A stretch of 64,000 nt of DNA from Caballeronia sp. dw_276 (GTDB lineage: Bacteria; Pseudomonadota; Gammaproteobacteria; Burkholderiales; Burkholderiaceae): NCBI RefSeq assembly GCF_018449635.1, contig NZ_JAAVUV010000004.1, positions 518,774 through 582,773 of the forward strand, written 5' to 3'. The notes under the pieces were generated by a model, which was not told the origin of the DNA, ran no database searches, and saw only the letters and a list, made by a program, of their open reading frames with translations. The position numbers and the translations under genes were made by a program. How positions within the stretch are numbered: position 1 is the first letter of the stretch; each line of letters starts with the position of its first letter. Shown here piece by piece: positions 27,891 through 37,363 of the stretch.

Positions 27891-30056
27891 TCAGAACTCG
27901 ATGGTCGAACTCAATTCAAGCGTGCGCGACAAGCCTTCGCCAATCTGACTCGAACCGGTGGCGCTCCAGTAACGCTTGTTCGTCGCGTTCTCGAGGTTGG
28001 CCTGGAACGACACGCGCTTACCATAGATGCGCGTCGCGTAACTCGCGCCCGCCGTGTAAAGCGAATATCCGCCAATGTAAGCCTGGTCCGCGCTGTTCAC
28101 CGGCCGCGGCCCGATGTAATACATGCCCGCATTCAACGACAATCCCGCGACGAGCGGCACGCGATACTGCGCGAACAGGCTTGTAGTCACATGCGGCGTG
28201 TTCTCGGGCGTCTTGCCGAGCAGCGTGGGATCGCTGGAATCGATTTGCTTGGCGTCTATATACGTTGCCGTGCCGATGAACGACACGTCCCGCGTCAGGT
28301 CGCCCTGAACCGAAAACTCCACGCCGCGATACCGTGCATTGCCATCGAGCACGAAAAAGTTGTCGGCGTTGGTATCGGCGGAAGCCTGCTTGATGTTGAA
28401 CAACGCAAGCGAGACCAGCGTGTTGTTCGCAAAGCGCGTACGCACGCCGATTTCTTCCTGCTTGCTGACGGCTGCGGGCAAGACCTGATTGGCATTGTTC
28501 GCTGTGACGGGCGCGCTGCCCGCGGATTCGAGCGCTTCCACGTAGCTTGCATATACGCTGGTGGCCGGCGTCAACTTGTAGATCACGCTACCCGATGGCG
28601 ATGTACGGCTGACATCCGAACTCGGCGTTCCTGCTTGCGACGTCATGTATTCCGATCTGCGCACGCCGGCGACGATTTGCCATTTCGATGTCAGGTCGAT
28701 CCGGTCGTACAAATACGCGCCGCTATTGCGAACATGCTGCGCGAAAAATTGCTTAGGTGTGCCACTGGGTGTCAGCTTGGTGATATCGATTGGATCGTAG
28801 ATGTTCTGCGCGGCAGTGAAAAAGTTCGTGGTGAAATCCGGCTGATACAGCCAGTCTTGCGAGACGCCGACTGTGATGTCGTGGTGGATCGAACCGGTCT
28901 TGACGTCACCGTTCGCTTCGAGCCGCACGATCTTGTTTTCGTACATCTGGCCGTTTTGCTGGCTTGCCTGCAGCGTGCCCGCGCCGGTCGCGACGTTGTA
29001 CTTCTGGAACACCCATGCCCATCGGTCGCGCCGTGTGATCGACTGGCCGATGCTGAAGTTCGCCGACCAGTTGTCGGAGATCGCGTAGTCGGCGCGCAGC
29101 AATTGCGTGTTCGCGCTTGCCTTCGTGGGTTTGTCGCCGCTGACCAGCAGCTTGGTCGGGTCGGGCAGACCAGGCAGCGAGATCACGCCGTTCTTTGCGG
29201 CAAGCGGGGTGATGCCGGCCTGCTCGACCACGCTTGTCTCGATGTGCTCGAAGTCGTATTGAAGCTTGAGCTTGCTGTTCACCTTCCAGTCGAGCGCGGC
29301 GCTTACGAATTTGCGATAACCGTGATCGCCGTCGATGGGTGTATCGACATGTTCGTCCATTGCATTCACACGCACGCCGAACTGGTCGTTCGTGCCGAAA
29401 CGCCGCGCGATGTCCACGGACGCTCCAACCGAGCCATGCGAATCGCCCAAGGCCGATATGCTTGTCACCGGATCGGGACCTGCACGCTTCGTCACCATGT
29501 TCACGATGCCGGCCGGTGCCGCAAATCCGTAATACAACGCCGAAGCGCCCTTAAGGACTTCGACGCGTTGCTTGTCTTCCATCGGCATCCAGATGTTGTT
29601 GTCGATGGGCAATACGCCGTTGAAGTAATAGCTCGCGCGATTGTCTAGCGGGATGCCGCGAATCGAGAGGTTGTCATAAGCGAGACCGCTCAATTGCTGA
29701 CGCGAGACGCCTGCGACGTTGCGCAGCGCATCGTACAGGCCGGTGTCGCCTTGCGCGTCCATGACCTCGCGGGTTACGACGTTGACGGTTGCCGGAACGT
29801 CGAGCGCATCGAGTCCGCGATACGGGCCGGTCTCGACTGAGACGGGCGCAAAGCCCTGATCTCTTTTGCTCGAGACCTGAACGGGCGCCAGCTGTGATGC
29901 GTCGGTAGCCGATGCAGCGGATTTGGTGTCGCTCGTTTCGTCCGCTTTCGCAAAATCGATCGTCGATCCCGCCATGCCGATTGCGAATAGAGCGTTAGCG
30001 AGCAGGATATTTCTGTGGAGCAACGAACGCTTGCCCGCACGGTTACTACGAATCAT
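27891..30056 (-). CDS. TonB-dependent receptor
   Basis: This outer-membrane receptor has 721 residues from ATG 30056, where GGGGAAG gives a good Shine-Dalgarno. An in-frame ATG at 30089 is the alternative, adding 11 residues. A signal peptide is followed by the plug (DALDVPATVNVVTREVMDAQ, the LRNVAGV box and VEVLKGASALYYGFAAPAG) and a barrel ending in aromatic Phe (LELSSTIEF). Two readings are possible. The sulfur neighbourhood recalls SftP, the TonB receptor of Pseudomonas sulfate-ester use; alternatively it is a siderophore receptor, as the plug is FhuA/FpvA-like and a weak Fur-like site lies upstream. Confidence 0.88.
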   Translation of the reverse strand: MIRSNRAGKRSLLHRNILLANALFAIGMAGSTIDFAKADETSDTKSAASATDASQLAPVQVSSKRDQGFAPVSVETGPYRGLDALDVPATVNVVTREVMDAQGDTGLYDALRNVAGVSRQQLSGLAYDNLSIRGIPLDNRASYYFNGVLPIDNNIWMPMEDKQRVEVLKGASALYYGFAAPAGIVNMVTKRAGPDPVTSISALGDSHGSVGASVDIARRFGTNDQFGVRVNAMDEHVDTPIDGDHGYRKFVSAALDWKVNSKLKLQYDFEHIETSVVEQAGITPLAAKNGVISLPGLPDPTKLLVSGDKPTKASANTQLLRADYAISDNWSANFSIGQSITRRDRWAWVFQKYNVATGAGTLQASQQNGQMYENKIVRLEANGDVKTGSIHHDITVGVSQDWLYQPDFTTNFFTAAQNIYDPIDITKLTPSGTPKQFFAQHVRNSGAYLYDRIDLTSKWQIVAGVRRSEYMTSQAGTPSSDVSRTSPSGSVIYKLTPATSVYASYVEALESAGSAPVTANNANQVLPAAVSKQEEIGVRTRFANNTLVSLALFNIKQASADTNADNFFVLDGNARYRGVEFSVQGDLTRDVSFIGTATYIDAKQIDSSDPTLLGKTPENTPHVTTSLFAQYRVPLVAGLSLNAGMYYIGPRPVNSADQAYIGGYSLYTAGASYATRIYGKRVSFQANLENATNKRYWSATGSSQIGEGLSRTLELSSTIEF

Positions 30057-30118
30057 GAACTTCCCCGAGGTAATGTGTGCAAGGCGCAAATTCTTTCACT
30101 AGCCTTTCGATAAAAATG

Positions 30119-30138
30119 AATGAGATCGATTCGCGTTT
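30119..30138 (-). promoter_or_regulatory. Possible Fur-like site upstream of the TonB receptor
   Basis: The 20 bases AATGAGATCGATTCGCGTTT, about 65 bases before the receptor start, agree by eye with a generic Fur-box pattern (AATGAGAATGATTCTCATTT) at about 15 of 20 positions. The match to the strict 7-1-7 core is poorer, about 8 of 14. This is suggestive only. Confidence 0.25.
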
Positions 30139-30953
30139 GCATTTATATTGAACTCATTAATCCGGGTCAAGCTAAGCCTTGAAGTGAAAGGGGCTTTGGA
30201 GCTGGCGTTTTGTTACGCCTGTAAACAGAGGTAAGGTCGCATAACGGAAAGCTTACGGAATTCGATTCGTACTTTGGAGCGGCTTGGCATGAGCATGAAG
30301 CCTTGCAAAGCCCGTGGGTGGGGAATTGGGGCGACGCTAATCAGAAAACCTCTTAGAAGATCCGGCTAACCGTGGGATTGAAAACGACGGTTTTATTAAG
30401 CGCGAAAAGTTAATCTAAGTCGTTTTCCCACCCGAAGCGCGGGCGCCGTTTTAGGCAGCGAGCAATGGATGGGGGCGTATTGGCAAGGGCTTTGTGACGT
30501 ACCGCAGCTACATTCTCAATTTTCACGTCCACTACATCACTCCTTTGGTTAGTCGGATGGATAGTCGAAAGATCACGCCACTCGACGTGATGCGAGGAGC
30601 CAAGTTGCTGCCTTAGGAGATGAAGACGCGAGAACATGACCTGATAGCTGACAACCGCTGATAGATGGAAATATTCGGAAGTCCTCTATTAAATGCGGGA
30701 CTTTGAAAAAGGTGCACGCTGCGACGGTGTGCCCCTCACATAAAGACGCGGCGGACGCCACGCGCTATTGCCCTTCTCAGAAAATTCCGAATTTTGTGCC
30801 GCCCGCTCTGACACGGCTTCCCACGCGAGCAAGGTTCAAGGATGATTCACGATTACGTCTTATTTTCGCAATGATAAGAACGATTGTTTGAATAAAAGAA
30901 TCGCCAGCGCCAGTTGGTTTGTGATTCACCTGAGAGATTAAAGGCTACAAAAG
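30139..30953. other. Long non-coding gap before the T6SS island
   Basis: About 815 bases, visibly more AT-rich than the flanking metabolic genes, contain no open frame that resembles a protein. Frames of 60-75 codons on both strands look random. No RNA gene or terminator was recognised. It marks the border between the sulfur region and the VgrG island and may hold the island's promoter, but no convincing -35/-10 pair could be singled out. Confidence 0.6.
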
Positions 30954-33299
30954 ATGCGGGAGACTCATCGGGACAGCGAAGCGTATCGCTCGGATAAAGC
31001 ACGAGTAACGGGCCGACAAGCCTATTGCCTTGAAGTGCCGAATGCGGCGAATTCCAAAGACATTTCAGTGGTCTCGTATCACGCGCGCGAGAGCATGGCG
31101 ACGCCTTACGAGATCACAATCGAATTCACGCACCCCGAACAGCTTTCGCGCTCCGATTACCTCGGGCGCGATGGGCACTTTACGATCACCGCCGAAGACA
31201 GCTCGGAACCACGCGTTTATCGCGGCATCATCACGCGCTTTAAGCGGATCAAAAAGACCAAGGACTACTTCCGCTACACGATCGTCGTCGTGTCTCAAAT
31301 GAAACGACTGGACCTTCTGCACAGAAGCCGCGTGTATCAGCATCAGAGCGGGCCGAAGATCATCGAATCGATCCTGCTGAACGACAAGTTCATGGATCAC
31401 CAGTTCGTGTTCAGGCTGCGCCGTGAATACCCCGTGCACGACTTCCGCCTACAGTACCAGATGTCGGATCTGGCTTATATCCGTCTTTTGTGCGAGCAGG
31501 AAGGCATCTATTACTACATCGAGCAAGGGAAGCACGGTGATCTGGTCGTGTTCGGTGACGATATCGACCACTATGTCTACACGCCTGAATTGAAGGTGCC
31601 GTATCGGGAGAATGCCGGGCTTGAGGCAGGAGTCGAAGCGGTGTTCGCGCTTGAGACGCACACCGAGGTAGTGCCACAATCGGTTCTGGTCGCCGACTAT
31701 AACCCGCTCGCCGCCTGGGAACGCTTCAAGGACGAAGCAAACGTCGCGATCAACGATACGACGACTTATGGTCAGCCCTACGTCTATGGCACGAATCACC
31801 TGAGCCAGGACGGCGCGCAGTGGGAAGCGCAGTTACGGCACGAGGCGGCCATTGCGTGGCAGGTCGTGTATCACGGACAAAGCAATGCGCTGGAGCTGCG
31901 GCCAGGGCGTATTCTGCGTATCGACGACGAGTTGCCTGATGCGCCGAGCGGACAAGTCATCATCGAGGTGACGCACTCAGGCGGGCGGGGCGTGGCTTAC
32001 AGCAATTCGTATCAAGCAATTCCGTCCGACCGCCGATTCCGATTAAAGATAGACGAAAGCAAGTGGCCGAAAATCCACGGCGCGTTGAGTGCACGCGTCA
32101 CGTCGCCGAACAAATACCCGTATGCGTATTTGACGAAGGCCGGGCACTACCCTGTGCGTCTCGATCTGGATTTCGACGAATGGAATCCGGGCGGCGAAAG
32201 CATTCCGCTGCGCATGGCAAAGCCATTCGCAGGTTCACTGCAAACCGGCTTCCACTTCCCAGTGCTCGATGGCACTGAAGCGGTCATCATGGCCCGCGAT
32301 GGCGACCCGAACAAGCTCTTCATCTCGCAGTTCCACCACAACAGCATTCAGTCCGACCTGATCCACAACCAGGAACGATGGATGTCGCGTAATGTTATTC
32401 GCACCCAGTCGAACAACAAGATCCGGATGGAGGACTGGGAGGGCGAACAGCACATCAAGATCAGTACCGAGCATTCGGGCAAGAGTCAGCTCAATCTTGG
32501 TCACATGGTCGACAGCACGCGCAAGAAGCGTGGTGAGGGCTATGAACTTCGTACGTCTGGCTATGGGGCGATTCGCGCCGGCAAAGGTTTGCTGGTTTCA
32601 ACAGACGATCGGCCCAATGCGACTGACCTGCAACTCGCCATGCAGGAGGCGACGAAGCGGCTGGACGACGCCTACGCACGCATGGAAGGGTTAGCACAAG
32701 CGGCGAGGATCGCCAAGGCAGAGGCGGCCGATGCAAAAGAGATGCAGCAGGTCCTTCAGAATCAAATCAAAGATATACAACAGGCAGTTATGCTGCTTTC
32801 AGCGAGTTCGTCCATCGCGCTCGTGACGCCCGATGCAATCGTGCAATCCGCAGGCACAAACATCACGATGACATCAGGCGGAAGTACCGACGTTGGCGTG
32901 TTGCGCAAGTTCACAGTCGCCGCAGGTGAAGCGATTAGCCTGTTCGCTCAAAAAATGGGGATGAAGCTTTTCGCCAGCAAGGGGAAGATTCAAATTCAAG
33001 CGCAGAGCGACGAAATGGAGCTGACATCGCAGCAGAACATGACGGTCACCAGTAGCGACGGACACGTGATCGTGCAGGCAAGGAAGTCAGTCACGCTAAC
33101 CGATGGCGCCGGTGCGTATATCAAGCTTGAAAACGGTAATGCAACGATCGGAGCGCCCAACAAGGTGTCGATCAAGATGGCCAATTTTCAATGGGACGGC
33201 CCGGATAGTATCCAAGGCAAACTTCCCGCCTTTGCAACATGTCACGCATCGGAGGCCTCGGCCGCCGCTGCTGGCGAAAATAGTGTGGCGCTCACGTGA
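30954..33299 (+). CDS. vgrG: Type VI secretion spike protein VgrG
   Basis: This 781-residue VgrG forms the trimeric tip of the type VI secretion tube and carries effectors out of the cell. The N-terminal gp27-like part shows RSDYLGRDGHFTI and a REYPVHDFRLQYQMSDLAYI segment near 165-185, then LLCEQEGIYYYIE. The gp5-like OB region and a C-terminal DUF2345 domain (about 620-760, IQIQAQSDEMELTSQQNMTV) follow. Between them, residues about 558-615 form a charged heptad-like stretch likely to be coiled coil. AAAGG precedes ATG 30954. Its stop overlaps the GTG start of the adaptor gene (GTGA). The gene set VgrG-DUF4123-effector-immunity shows it is dedicated to the downstream effector. Confidence 0.95.
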   Translation: MRETHRDSEAYRSDKARVTGRQAYCLEVPNAANSKDISVVSYHARESMATPYEITIEFTHPEQLSRSDYLGRDGHFTITAEDSSEPRVYRGIITRFKRIKKTKDYFRYTIVVVSQMKRLDLLHRSRVYQHQSGPKIIESILLNDKFMDHQFVFRLRREYPVHDFRLQYQMSDLAYIRLLCEQEGIYYYIEQGKHGDLVVFGDDIDHYVYTPELKVPYRENAGLEAGVEAVFALETHTEVVPQSVLVADYNPLAAWERFKDEANVAINDTTTYGQPYVYGTNHLSQDGAQWEAQLRHEAAIAWQVVYHGQSNALELRPGRILRIDDELPDAPSGQVIIEVTHSGGRGVAYSNSYQAIPSDRRFRLKIDESKWPKIHGALSARVTSPNKYPYAYLTKAGHYPVRLDLDFDEWNPGGESIPLRMAKPFAGSLQTGFHFPVLDGTEAVIMARDGDPNKLFISQFHHNSIQSDLIHNQERWMSRNVIRTQSNNKIRMEDWEGEQHIKISTEHSGKSQLNLGHMVDSTRKKRGEGYELRTSGYGAIRAGKGLLVSTDDRPNATDLQLAMQEATKRLDDAYARMEGLAQAARIAKAEAADAKEMQQVLQNQIKDIQQAVMLLSASSSIALVTPDAIVQSAGTNITMTSGGSTDVGVLRKFTVAAGEAISLFAQKMGMKLFASKGKIQIQAQSDEMELTSQQNMTVTSSDGHVIVQARKSVTLTDGAGAYIKLENGNATIGAPNKVSIKMANFQWDGPDSIQGKLPAFATCHASEASAAAAGENSVALT

Positions 33300-34270
33300 T
33301 CGGACAAACTGCGACGACCTTATCGCAGCGGGTCGAGCGGGTTTCTGTATCTCCCGTTCCATTGCTACCTGAGACCGGTTATCTAATCGTTGATCCGGGC
33401 GCGTTTGCGGAAAGCGATGAGTTGGACTCTTTGCGACCACTGATGTGCAGGCCGACCAACTGGGGCCGGGATTTTACGGGATTGCCTGCGATCATCGATC
33501 TTGCGCACTGCGATGCGGGTCAGCGAGATTGGCTCGCAATAGTCATCAACGCCGAGCACGAAAGCCGGTTGCGCATGCAGCTCACCCGTCCCGGCGTCTG
33601 TGCTTATGTTGACGCGCCGGTTGATGCGAACACACTCGCCGGACATTTGGCCAATCAACTGCTGATACTACCGGTCGAGAAAAGCGGCCATCGGGCTCTT
33701 CCGGGTGCGCTCTGGCGGTTCTTCGATCCCCGCGTTTTCGCCAACCTGTGCTGGATGCTTGAACCGGAACATCTCACAACGCTTGTTGGACCTGCGTCTC
33801 GATGGGTCTTTCCGTGGCTTGATAGTTGGTACGAGTGCAACGGCATTCTGGATACGGCATCCGACGTTGCGCCGCCTGAGAGGATCGGCGGCTTCGCCCG
33901 CATAGATATCGACATATGGGATCGCACGCAACGGATTGCAACGATCAATCAGACGTTGGCGCGTCTAGGTTTGCCGTCGGAGCTTCCATGGCAGGACAAA
34001 GCGGCAACGGCTGCTGTTGTCGAGTCGGCTGTTACCGAAGCGGAACGCCGTCTGCATTGGAAGCAGACTGATGATCAGGTGAATTACGCGGAGCATATCG
34101 CCCGCTATGGTGCGGCGTTTCGTAATCACCCACGTCTCGTGGATCACTGGGTGAAACTCGAAACGCGAGTCGAAACCTTCAGTTGCTCCGAACTGATTGC
34201 GCTGCTGTCGCAAGAAGAATATGAGGAGTTCGCGCAGCCCACTCGTCCTCGCGATCCGACCGTTAGATAA
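33296..34270 (+). CDS. DUF4123 T6SS effector adaptor/chaperone
   Basis: This 324-residue protein belongs to the DUF4123 family (also called Tap or TEC), adaptors that load an effector onto its VgrG. It begins at GTG 33296, overlapping the VgrG stop by 4 bases. The N-terminal half has the family pattern YLIVDPGAFAESDELDSL and a GHLANQLLILPVEKSGHRAL region ending in LWRFFDPRVFANLCWMLEP. The C-terminal part is variable, as usual. Location between VgrG and a VasX-like effector supports the function. Confidence 0.92.
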   Translation: MIGQTATTLSQRVERVSVSPVPLLPETGYLIVDPGAFAESDELDSLRPLMCRPTNWGRDFTGLPAIIDLAHCDAGQRDWLAIVINAEHESRLRMQLTRPGVCAYVDAPVDANTLAGHLANQLLILPVEKSGHRALPGALWRFFDPRVFANLCWMLEPEHLTTLVGPASRWVFPWLDSWYECNGILDTASDVAPPERIGGFARIDIDIWDRTQRIATINQTLARLGLPSELPWQDKAATAAVVESAVTEAERRLHWKQTDDQVNYAEHIARYGAAFRNHPRLVDHWVKLETRVETFSCSELIALLSQEEYEEFAQPTRPRDPTVR

Positions 34271-34309
34271 ACGCAATCCAGAACACACAAATTTCGAGGG
34301 ACAAAGTAT

Positions 34310-37300
34310 ATGGCAGAACCGAAATGCGCCTTTTGCGACAAAGTGGGCTTGCTTTTGATGCCAGCGCGTTACGCAATTGCTCCGCTTGCAATGGGTTTGC
34401 CATCGATCAGCGCACCGATGAAGGTGGAAGACATAGCGCAAAGCGTTGGCAAGGGCAAGAAGCAGGATGTGACCTTGCATGGCAGTGCACAGTACACGGC
34501 GCGCTTGTTGCGCAGCGGCTATCTGTATGTGTATGACGAGAAGCGTGACCGTATGGACGCGTACTGGATCACGGCGGACGGGTACTACATGAGCATTCCT
34601 GTCGAGGCAGCTGTATCGGCGCAAGCCAAGTCGGCCACTCCTTGTTCGTATGAAGGGCATCGTGAGTTGGCGGGTTGCATTGCGATAGCGGACGCAGAGA
34701 ATGCAGGCATCGTGTGGTTGGGTTTTTCAGATGTGCAGTGGACAAAAGCGGTGATCGACGCACACAAGGGCGCAAAGGGCAAGTCATTGCGCCAACTCCA
34801 CATGCGCGAGTTCGACGCAGGCGCATGGGCGAAATCGCACCGCACGCCGGCTGGCAATGCGACGGCGGGTCGTGGGAATACATTACACACCGTACCGATG
34901 AGCGAACTGGCAAGCACAGTGGCTGAATACGCGCCAGGCAAACCCGCTCAGGGCGCGGCGTTCGCGCCCCTGTCGGCGCCGAATTACCGGTTGCACGTGG
35001 GCAAGGCTGAGGGCGTGCTCTCGTCATGTAGCCGACGCAGTCCGAAGCTCGTCGGCGCGATTGTTGCGCTGGACGATCCGGCGGGTGTCGCGCAGGACCT
35101 TGCTGCATTGATCAACTGGCATCAGGAGCGGCTGCTCGACACGCGGGTGGCGAAGGATGCATATGGTAAGGGTTACGGCAGTTACGCCACGACGTATCGA
35201 AACTTGCTCACGCTAGATGGCGCGATCAAAGCGTTGCACGCGTCGAACGACGAGAAAGTCAAGATGCAGGTGTTCATGAAAGCTGAAGCGCTTGCAAACA
35301 TGATGAAGGCAGGCAATGAGGAACTTCGCCAGGAACGGTTAGCCGGAAAGAGAGCCGAGTCGATGGGGCAGCGGCCAACCGACATGCAAAAGATGGCAAT
35401 GGAACTGTTCCCGCAGGAAGTCACAGCGCGGCAACTGAAGGCTGACGCAATAAACCGAAATCCACCACCTGTTCGCATCGCGGCCGATCAGCACGACTCG
35501 TGGAACGAGTATTTGACGCGGATCAAGCCAACGCCTTACAAGAAATGGGCCGATGAGTTCAAGGCCGCGTCGGACCAGCTACAAAACAACCATATCGAAG
35601 TGTTGGCGCGAACGCACGCGGCGTGGATGCAGAGCAACCTGTTGGCTAACACGCTCGATTGCACTCACGATGGAAAAGATGCGTTAAGTGGCGACGTCTA
35701 TGCAGAGACCTTGCAGCGCTGCATGGTGGCCACACAGCAAATCGTTGGTTGCGCCGATGTCTACCTGCGATGGCTCAAAGGCGATATTACGGAGAAGACG
35801 AATCTCTTGTTGCGTGCGTTGGTGTTGCGCCAGGACGAACTCATTACTGCAATGGCGGCGGCGCCGCTTGATTCCGCGAGCGTGCCGTGGTCGACTCTGA
35901 TGGATCAGTTCACGAAGCATGTTCAGATGCTGCTCAAGCCCGCGCCTGATGCACAACTGAAAGCGCAGGGGGCGCAGAAGGCAGCAGCTAAGGCAAAGAC
36001 AGATTACGACGATCTGTTTAGCCTTGTCGCGACATCGGATGCGATGGGAGCAGGTTCGGTGTTGCTCTTCAATAATCCGGTACGTCGAAAGTTGGAGGCC
36101 GCAGAGTCCCGCATGAAGGCGGCTCAGATAAGTGCTCGTGAAGCCAAGCAGGAAACGAACGGGAAGCTGCTGCCAGACTCGGTTGCAGCGTTGCTGACGC
36201 AGATCGCAACGCCTATCGCGACGGCATTGCGGGAATTTAACGGCAATGCAGCGGAACAGGCGCTGGCGCGCTGGATGGCAATCATCGGTGTGACATTGCG
36301 AACACCGGCCGGGGTGATCAAGATCAGCGGCGGGGTACGCGAAACGATTGATTTTCTGTCAAAGACATTTGTGGCGAATCTTGGCGAAGCGGCTAAACGG
36401 AGTGGCAGGCCGTTATCGGCCGATCAAGTTACGCAACTGACTACTTATGCCAGAAGGCAGGTCGCGGGTAGCTTTGCGAGCGGCAATATTGCGTCGTTTG
36501 AGACCGCTGCTTTTAGCAAAACCAGGGTGAACTCGAAGCTCGCGGTGTTCATTACGGACGATATGCACAAGGAGCTAGCGAACATCACGGACCCGACTAA
36601 AAAGGTGGCGTGGCTGGTTGCAAATGTGACCACACCGGCGACCGCGCACGAGTATGCGGTTCTGAGAATTCAGACGAAGCTACCTGTGTTTGCGGCGGTA
36701 TCCGAGGGAATACTTACGGCTATCGATGTAGCCTGCAAGTACGCGGGTTGGAACCAGATGCTGGTTGATGAGGCGAAGGCGCTGTCATTCCAGAAGACGT
36801 GGGCGCAAGACGTTAGGGTGACACTGGGAGGCGCGCTGTATGTGGGTGCGATGGGTACCGGAGTCGGCAATGTTGTGAAGGCCTATGGCACTTGGCGCAA
36901 TCTGTATGCGACGGGTATGGCTGAGCGGGTGGCGGGCGAGCAACTGGCGGGACGTGCTGGCATTGCGCTGCGCGTGGCGGGGGCTTTGACGGCGGCGGTG
37001 TCGGGAGTGATGGCGGGGATGGATTTCGTGGATGTTATCGTAAGTAAGCAACGCGAACAATGGTCATTAATGACATTACAACTGTGGTCCGGTGCTGTCG
37101 GAATCACAAATGCTGGCGTTGCATTTTGGGCTGCGCTAGCCGTTGATGGCGGATCGACTATGGTCGCCGGCCTCAGCTTAACGGGATGGGGCCTGCTGCT
37201 CGCAGTGGTATTGGTTGCGCTCGCCATGGCAATCGACCATCTTAAGGGTGATGCATTTGCTCAGTGGTTGGAGCGCTGTTACTGGGGTGAACTATCGTCG

Positions 37301-37363
37301 GGTCGCTATATCGATTCGGAAACTGAGCGGTTGGATTTCAACAAGCTAATGGGGGTGAAGTAG
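34310..37363 (+). CDS. VasX/BTH_I2691-like T6SS membrane effector
   Basis: This 1017-residue predicted type VI effector is likely to act on the target cell's inner membrane, like the pore-forming VasX. The N-terminus has the VasX-type opening CAFCDKVGLLLMPARYAIAP and then RLLRSGYLYVYDEKRDRMDAYW, known from this effector group. The middle is long and helical. The C-terminal part carries four hydrophobic segments at about 837-856, 885-911, 923-945 and 955-978, with no recognizable enzyme motif. Residues 743-899 recur almost unchanged in the two truncated copies downstream, while 900-1017 differ. GAGGGA precedes ATG 34310, and the stop overlaps the first immunity gene (TAGTG). Pore formation is inferred from hydrophobicity and family. 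Confidence 0.88.
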   Translation: MAEPKCAFCDKVGLLLMPARYAIAPLAMGLPSISAPMKVEDIAQSVGKGKKQDVTLHGSAQYTARLLRSGYLYVYDEKRDRMDAYWITADGYYMSIPVEAAVSAQAKSATPCSYEGHRELAGCIAIADAENAGIVWLGFSDVQWTKAVIDAHKGAKGKSLRQLHMREFDAGAWAKSHRTPAGNATAGRGNTLHTVPMSELASTVAEYAPGKPAQGAAFAPLSAPNYRLHVGKAEGVLSSCSRRSPKLVGAIVALDDPAGVAQDLAALINWHQERLLDTRVAKDAYGKGYGSYATTYRNLLTLDGAIKALHASNDEKVKMQVFMKAEALANMMKAGNEELRQERLAGKRAESMGQRPTDMQKMAMELFPQEVTARQLKADAINRNPPPVRIAADQHDSWNEYLTRIKPTPYKKWADEFKAASDQLQNNHIEVLARTHAAWMQSNLLANTLDCTHDGKDALSGDVYAETLQRCMVATQQIVGCADVYLRWLKGDITEKTNLLLRALVLRQDELITAMAAAPLDSASVPWSTLMDQFTKHVQMLLKPAPDAQLKAQGAQKAAAKAKTDYDDLFSLVATSDAMGAGSVLLFNNPVRRKLEAAESRMKAAQISAREAKQETNGKLLPDSVAALLTQIATPIATALREFNGNAAEQALARWMAIIGVTLRTPAGVIKISGGVRETIDFLSKTFVANLGEAAKRSGRPLSADQVTQLTTYARRQVAGSFASGNIASFETAAFSKTRVNSKLAVFITDDMHKELANITDPTKKVAWLVANVTTPATAHEYAVLRIQTKLPVFAAVSEGILTAIDVACKYAGWNQMLVDEAKALSFQKTWAQDVRVTLGGALYVGAMGTGVGNVVKAYGTWRNLYATGMAERVAGEQLAGRAGIALRVAGALTAAVSGVMAGMDFVDVIVSKQREQWSLMTLQLWSGAVGITNAGVAFWAALAVDGGSTMVAGLSLTGWGLLLAVVLVALAMAIDHLKGDAFAQWLERCYWGELSSGRYIDSETERLDFNKLMGVK
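36530..37006 (+). repeat. Effector constant segment, original copy
   Basis: This part of the full-length effector (residues 741-899) is repeated nearly base for base at 38295-38770 and, after a 72-base loss, at 40063-40470. It ends at the Val-Ser-Gly codons, after which the copies diverge sharply. Confidence 0.9.

Noticed and set aside
27282..29648. A 788-codon open frame on the + strand.
   Set aside because: It lies entirely antisense to the flavin monooxygenase and TonB receptor genes, has an Arg/His/Asp-rich composition typical of a reverse-strand shadow in GC-rich DNA, and shows no domain.
30869..30888. AATGATAAGAACGATTGT-like stretch before VgrG resembling a Fur/Zur box.
   Set aside because: Only one half matches well and there is no dyad partner; too weak to list as a site.
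30703..30891. A 62-codon frame in the gap before VgrG.
   Set aside because: No Shine-Dalgarno, no family resemblance, and similar random frames exist on both strands.
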